DNA from: Parvibaculum sp041688015 | Lineage (GTDB): Bacteria > Pseudomonadota > Alphaproteobacteria > Parvibaculales > Parvibaculaceae | Direction: 5' to 3' | Assembly: GCA_041688015.1 (NCBI GenBank) | Contig: JBDNIY010000004.1 | Coordinates: 1 to 64,000 of the forward strand | Length of the DNA stretch: 64,000 nucleotides | In this document: positions 60,948 to 64,000 of the stretch, piece by piece | How the letters are laid out: the number at the start of each line of letters is the position of its first letter | Position numbering within the stretch: position 1 is the stretch's first letter | The notes under the pieces: generated by a model | Seen by the model: only the letters and a program-made list of their open reading frames with translations | What the model was told of the DNA's origin: nothing | Databases searched by the model: none | Position numbers and translations under genes: made by a program

Positions 60948-61921
60948 GCAAGCGCGTGAAAGATGGTTTGATTATCGGCATCCCCTCCAAGGGACGCTTG
61001 CAGGAAAACGCCAACGGGTTCTTCGCCAATGCGGGGCTCAAGGTCAAGCAAGCACCGGGCGGGCGCGAATATACGGGCCGGCTGGCGGGCGTCGAGAATG
61101 TCTCGGTTGCCTTCTTGTCAGCGTCGGAAATCGTCGCGCGTCTGGAAGACGGCTCGATCCATTTCGGCGTCACCGGCGAAGACCTGATCCGCGAAAAGCT
61201 GCTGAACGCGGACAAAGTGGTCGAGTTGGTTCTGCCTTTGGGCTTTGGCTATGCCGATGTCATTGTCGCTGTGCCGCAAAGCTGGATCGACGTGGAGACG
61301 ATGGCCGACCTCGACGATGTGGCGCTGGCATTTCACCGCCGCCACGGTCGCCGTCTGCGCATCGCCACGAAATATCTCAACCTGACGCGTGGCTTCTTTG
61401 CCGATCACGGCATTGCGGATTATCGCATCGTTGAAAGCGCAGGCGCGACCGAAGGCGCACCGGCGGCAGGGACCGCTGAAGCCATCGTCGATATCACGAC
61501 AACGGGATCGACGCTGATCGCCAACAATCTGAAGATCCTCGACGATGGAGTGATGCTGAAAAGCCAGGCCAATCTGGTCGCCAGCATGACCGCGACATGG
61601 TCGGCCACAGCCTTGAAAGCGGCAGGCGAAATGCTTGACCGCATTGACGCCAAGCGCCGCGCCGAAGCGCAGGTGGTCGTGACCGCACGCGGCAAGATCA
61701 ACAAGGCGAAGCTTGCCAAGGAAATGGCAGGGGAATTTGCCTGCACGGCTGAGCCGGGCGAGGGTGGCTTGTCGCTGCTCTGCCCGCGCGAAAACCTGCA
61801 AGCTGTGGCAACACGGTTGCGCGCAGGCGGCGCAGAGGCCGTCACCGTCACGGGCGCTGAATATATTTTCCACGCGCAGAATGAATTGCTGTCACGGCTG
61901 AAAAAGAGATTGAAAAAGTAG
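60944..61921 (+). CDS. hisG: ATP phosphoribosyltransferase
   Basis: 325 residues from ATG 60944, overlapping hisZ. Catalyses ATP + PRPP to phosphoribosyl-ATP, the first step of histidine synthesis. GIPSKGRLQENANGFFANAG opens the protein, FGVTGEDLIREKL is at about 77 and DITTTGSTLIANNLKIL (about 183-199) is the PRPP loop. Short-form HisG proteins that need HisZ end near residue 210-230; here about 100 more residues follow and resemble a C-terminal regulatory domain. It converges on the LysR gene with 3 bases between. Confidence 0.94.
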   Translation: MSKRVKDGLIIGIPSKGRLQENANGFFANAGLKVKQAPGGREYTGRLAGVENVSVAFLSASEIVARLEDGSIHFGVTGEDLIREKLLNADKVVELVLPLGFGYADVIVAVPQSWIDVETMADLDDVALAFHRRHGRRLRIATKYLNLTRGFFADHGIADYRIVESAGATEGAPAAGTAEAIVDITTTGSTLIANNLKILDDGVMLKSQANLVASMTATWSATALKAAGEMLDRIDAKRRAEAQVVVTARGKINKAKLAKEMAGEFACTAEPGEGGLSLLCPRENLQAVATRLRAGGAEAVTVTGAEYIFHAQNELLSRLKKRLKK

Positions 61922-61924
61922 GAC

Positions 61925-62839
61925 CTACGTCCCTTCTTCCTCCAGCCACGCGCAAAAAGCGGCGACATCGGCGTCGCCCGCCAACGCGTCGGGCACGATC
62001 CAGCAATAGGCACGCGATGCCAGCACCGGTCCTTTGACGGGCGTGACGAGGCGACCGCTCGCCAGATCATCGGCAATGATCGGCAGGGGTCCGAGCGCCA
62101 CGCCCAGCCCGTCGTTGGCCGCCTGTAACGCCAAGTAGAAATGATCGAAGCGCTGGCGCGCAGCCTCGTTTTCGACTGCCGTGGCGTCGGCGGCGGCCAG
62201 CCAGCGTGTCCAGGCTTGCGGGCGCGTGTCGGCATGGAGCAGCGTTGCGCGGGCAAGGTCGCTGGGCTTCTTGAGCTTCAAGGCGCGCGCGAGTTTAGGC
62301 GAGCAGACAGGAATTTCTGTCTCTGCCAGAAATGGAGCTGCTGCAAAGCCCTTGGGCCAAGAGGCCATCTCGCGGCGGATCGCAACATGGAAAGCACCCT
62401 TGGCGATCCGCGCCACAGGCTCGTCAGACGTATGCAGTTGCAATTCGACATTGGGCGCACGCGACTGGAACGACACGAGACGCGGCAACAGCCAGCGCAT
62501 GGAGAAGGTCGGCAGGGCGTTGACCACAAGGGTGCGTGTCGCGCGCGATGTGTCTCTGAGTTTTGCCGAAGCCGTCGCGATGCTGTCGAAGGCGGGCGTC
62601 AGCGCATCGCGGTAGTGGCGGCCCGCTGTCGTCAAATGCAGGCGCTTGCCGCGGCGTTCAAAAAGCTGCGTACCTGCCCAGTCCTCGATCGTTCTGATGT
62701 GACGGCTGACGGCCCCATGGGTCACGCAAATCTCGTCAGCCGCCGCCGTCACGCTGCCTAGCCGCGCGGTCGCCTCAAAGGCGCGCAGCGTTCCAAGCGG
62801 CGGAAAGACAGGGCGAGCATCGGTCATACTTGTGATCAT
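61925..62839 (-). CDS. LysR family transcriptional regulator (GcvA-like)
   Basis: 304 residues. Winged HTH at about 10-70 (LGTLRAFEATARLGSVTAAADEICVTHGAVSRHIRTIEDW), effector domain from about 90. The start is either ATG 62839 or ATG 62827; the first lies inside a perfect 21-base palindrome. It is divergent from a TauE/SafE exporter and probably controls it together with itself, since LysR regulators often bind between divergent genes. Effector unknown. Confidence 0.92.
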   Translation of the reverse strand: MITSMTDARPVFPPLGTLRAFEATARLGSVTAAADEICVTHGAVSRHIRTIEDWAGTQLFERRGKRLHLTTAGRHYRDALTPAFDSIATASAKLRDTSRATRTLVVNALPTFSMRWLLPRLVSFQSRAPNVELQLHTSDEPVARIAKGAFHVAIRREMASWPKGFAAAPFLAETEIPVCSPKLARALKLKKPSDLARATLLHADTRPQAWTRWLAAADATAVENEAARQRFDHFYLALQAANDGLGVALGPLPIIADDLASGRLVTPVKGPVLASRAYCWIVPDALAGDADVAAFCAWLEEEGT

Positions 62840-62849
62840 AGATCACAAG
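62829..62849. promoter_or_regulatory. perfect operator palindrome at the LysR start
   Basis: CTTGTGATC (62829-62837) and GATCACAAG (62841-62849) flank ATA. The ATG at 62839 falls in its centre. A further half site, CTTGTGA, occurs near 62895. A symmetric site in the divergent promoter region is as expected for LysR autoregulation. Confidence 0.6.
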
Positions 62850-62957
62850 GGAACCAAATAAAACTCCATTGTTATATAAGAAAGTGTGGATCATCTTGTG
62901 AGAAAATGAGGCCACAAGAGCCTCTGTTCGCTATCTTCAAGTCGAAAGAATTTCAAG

Positions 62958-63728
62958 ATGAGCCTGATTCTCGCCGCTTCCATTGCCCTTGTAGCTTTCA
63001 TCACCTCCGGCATTTCCGGCGTCTTCGGCATGTCGGGCGGCATGATCCTGATGGGCTATCTGGCCTTCGTGCTGCCGGTCAGTGCGGCGATGATCATGCA
63101 CGGCGCGACGCAGGCAACGGCAAACGGCTATCGCGCGGTGTTGAACCGCGGCGACATCGATTGGAAAATCTTTCTGCGATACTCAGGCGGCGCCATCGTC
63201 GGGCTAGCGCTGCTGGCAGCCGTTGCTTTCGTGCCGAGCAAAGTCACCATGTATCTTCTGCTCGGCATCGTGCCATTCGCGGCGGCCGCCGTGCCGCAGA
63301 GATGGGCGCTTGATGTAACGAAAACGGGCGCGGCCGAAATATGCGGCTTCTGCGTCACCTTGCTCAATCTCACTGCTGGCGTCGCAGGCGCATTGCTTGA
63401 TGTCTTCTTTGTGCGCACGACCCTGACGCGTCATCAGGTGGTGGCCACCAAAGCGGTGACGCAGACCCTGAGCCATATTCTGAAACTCGTTTACTTCGGC
63501 GTCATTGTCCGCGCCGAGGCGGATCATGCGGGCACCGCCATCGACGCGATTAACCTGCCGTGGTGGGTTTTTGTTCTCGTCATTCCCCTGTCGATGCTGG
63601 GCACGACGGCAGGCAAGAAATTGCTCGACCGCATGACCGACACAAATTTCCGCACATGGTCCCAGCGCATCACGCTGGGCATCGGCGCAGTGCTGCTGTG
63701 TCAGGGCGTGGTGTTGATGGTCGGGTAG
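62958..63728 (+). CDS. sulfite exporter TauE/SafE family protein
   Basis: 256 residues with about 7-8 membrane helices. The two halves show the family repeats: ISGVFGMSGGMILMGYLAFVLPV (about 15-37) and the corresponding GFCVTLLNLTAGVAGALLDVFF later. Members export sulfite, sulfoacetate or other small anions, or act in C1/thiol metabolism; the cargo cannot be told. Divergent from the LysR gene, whose product probably regulates it. The 3' end overlaps an SDR remnant on the other strand. Confidence 0.9.
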   Translation: MSLILAASIALVAFITSGISGVFGMSGGMILMGYLAFVLPVSAAMIMHGATQATANGYRAVLNRGDIDWKIFLRYSGGAIVGLALLAAVAFVPSKVTMYLLLGIVPFAAAAVPQRWALDVTKTGAAEICGFCVTLLNLTAGVAGALLDVFFVRTTLTRHQVVATKAVTQTLSHILKLVYFGVIVRAEADHAGTAIDAINLPWWVFVLVIPLSMLGTTAGKKLLDRMTDTNFRTWSQRITLGIGAVLLCQGVVLMVG

Positions 63729-63965
63729 CGTGTCAGTTGCATCGGCGCGATGAGCTTGATCGCGATATGCCGATCCAGCACGTCTGGCTCAAGATCGACG
63801 ATTTCGTCCAACTCGACATAGCCCGCATTGTTGACAAGAAGATCAAGCTCGGCATGACCGCGCTCGATGCGGGTGACGAGATCAGCCACGCCGTTAGGTG
63901 TCGAAGATCAGCCTTGAGGCATGACGCTAGGTGGCCCAACGTGGTGGCAACACTTGCCATTCGGG
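63701..63965 (-). pseudogene. frameshifted and truncated SDR remnant
   Basis: The GVADLVTRIERGHAELDLLVNNAG stretch (63889 downward) is a clear SDR nucleotide-binding half. Its upstream part (KADL) is in another frame; removing one base loss between CTT and CGA restores ADLSTPNGVADL. After LIAPMQLTR it ends in unrelated codons inside the TauE gene. The Rossmann glycine motif and the catalytic YxxxK are absent. Not functional. Confidence 0.7.
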
Positions 63966-64000
63966 CTTTGTCATTCCGCCGCGACCTGCGCCGGGACAGT

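Noticed and set aside
63971..64000. possible 3' end of a minus-strand gene (VPAQVAAE then stop)
   Set aside because: Only nine codons are inside the window, so it cannot be supported.

Overview
The window reads as chromosomal DNA of an alphaproteobacterium, most likely of the order Hyphomicrobiales or a near relative. The evidence is an approximately 509-residue HisRS of the alphaproteobacterial type beside hisZ and hisG, a tRNA-His with no encoded G-1 and an A discriminator, an aceBA operon divergent from a ScfR-type regulator, a CIO-type cydAB, a glucan synthase that fuses GH17 and GT2 domains, and palindromic intergenic repeats of the kind common in this group. Most genes are G+C-rich with strong GGAG-type ribosome binding sites. 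No transposase, integrase, phage gene or CRISPR array was found.

Layout. 1-3.6 kb: the 5' part of an AsmA gene and, divergently, acetoacetyl-CoA synthetase. 3.6-7.9 kb: a visibly A+T-richer block with a fucosyltransferase-like protein, two methyltransferases and a membrane-anchored sugar dehydrogenase/cytochrome c, probably an acquired glycan-modification cassette. 8-12 kb: epoxide-hydrolase-like protein, tRNA-His, a hybrid PAS histidine kinase and a convergent single-domain response regulator. 12-18.5 kb: a decayed acyl-CoA ligase, a GST, an acyl-CoA ligase/SDR pair, a small protein combining a SeqA-N-like segment with a RAMA-like domain among repeats, and an enoyl-CoA hydratase. 18.5-24.2 kb: GH17-GT2 glucan synthase, N-acyl-D-amino-acid deacylase and another enoyl-CoA hydratase. 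24.3-37 kb: Kup, two more acyl-CoA ligases, an LpxR-like outer-membrane protein, SDR, Bcr/CflA transporter, acyl-CoA dehydrogenase, MAPEG protein, and a coupled LLM-flavin monooxygenase/hydrolase pair. 37-44.6 kb: NYN-LOTUS protein, periplasmic small protein, a second deacylase, hydrolase, GST-fold protein, histone H1-like coiled-coil protein and nitronate monooxygenase. 44.7-46.8 kb: speDE behind a long structured leader that carries an 8-codon uORF. 46.8-56 kb: serine hydrolase, RraA-like protein, the glyoxylate shunt (aceB, aceA) with its regulator, and cydAB with a tiny third subunit. 56-62 kb: a PAS histidine-kinase homologue with a degenerate ATPase domain, then hisS-hisZ-hisG. 62-64 kb: a LysR regulator divergent from a TauE/SafE exporter, and a frameshifted SDR remnant.

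How it fits together. Much of the window serves fatty or xenobiotic acid catabolism: carboxylates are activated by CoA ligases, oxidised by acyl-CoA dehydrogenase, hydratases and SDRs, and the resulting acetyl-CoA units enter the glyoxylate shunt. Acetoacetyl-CoA synthetase would return ketone bodies or PHB products. GSTs, MAPEG, nitronate monooxygenase, epoxide hydrolase and the LLM oxygenase add a detoxification or degradative flavour. Among the less familiar signals are the speDE leader RNA, the SeqA-N/RAMA-like protein, the kinase homologue that has lost its ATP-binding motifs, the H1-like protein, and several near-perfect operator palindromes. All calls come from reading the sequence; no database search was possible.
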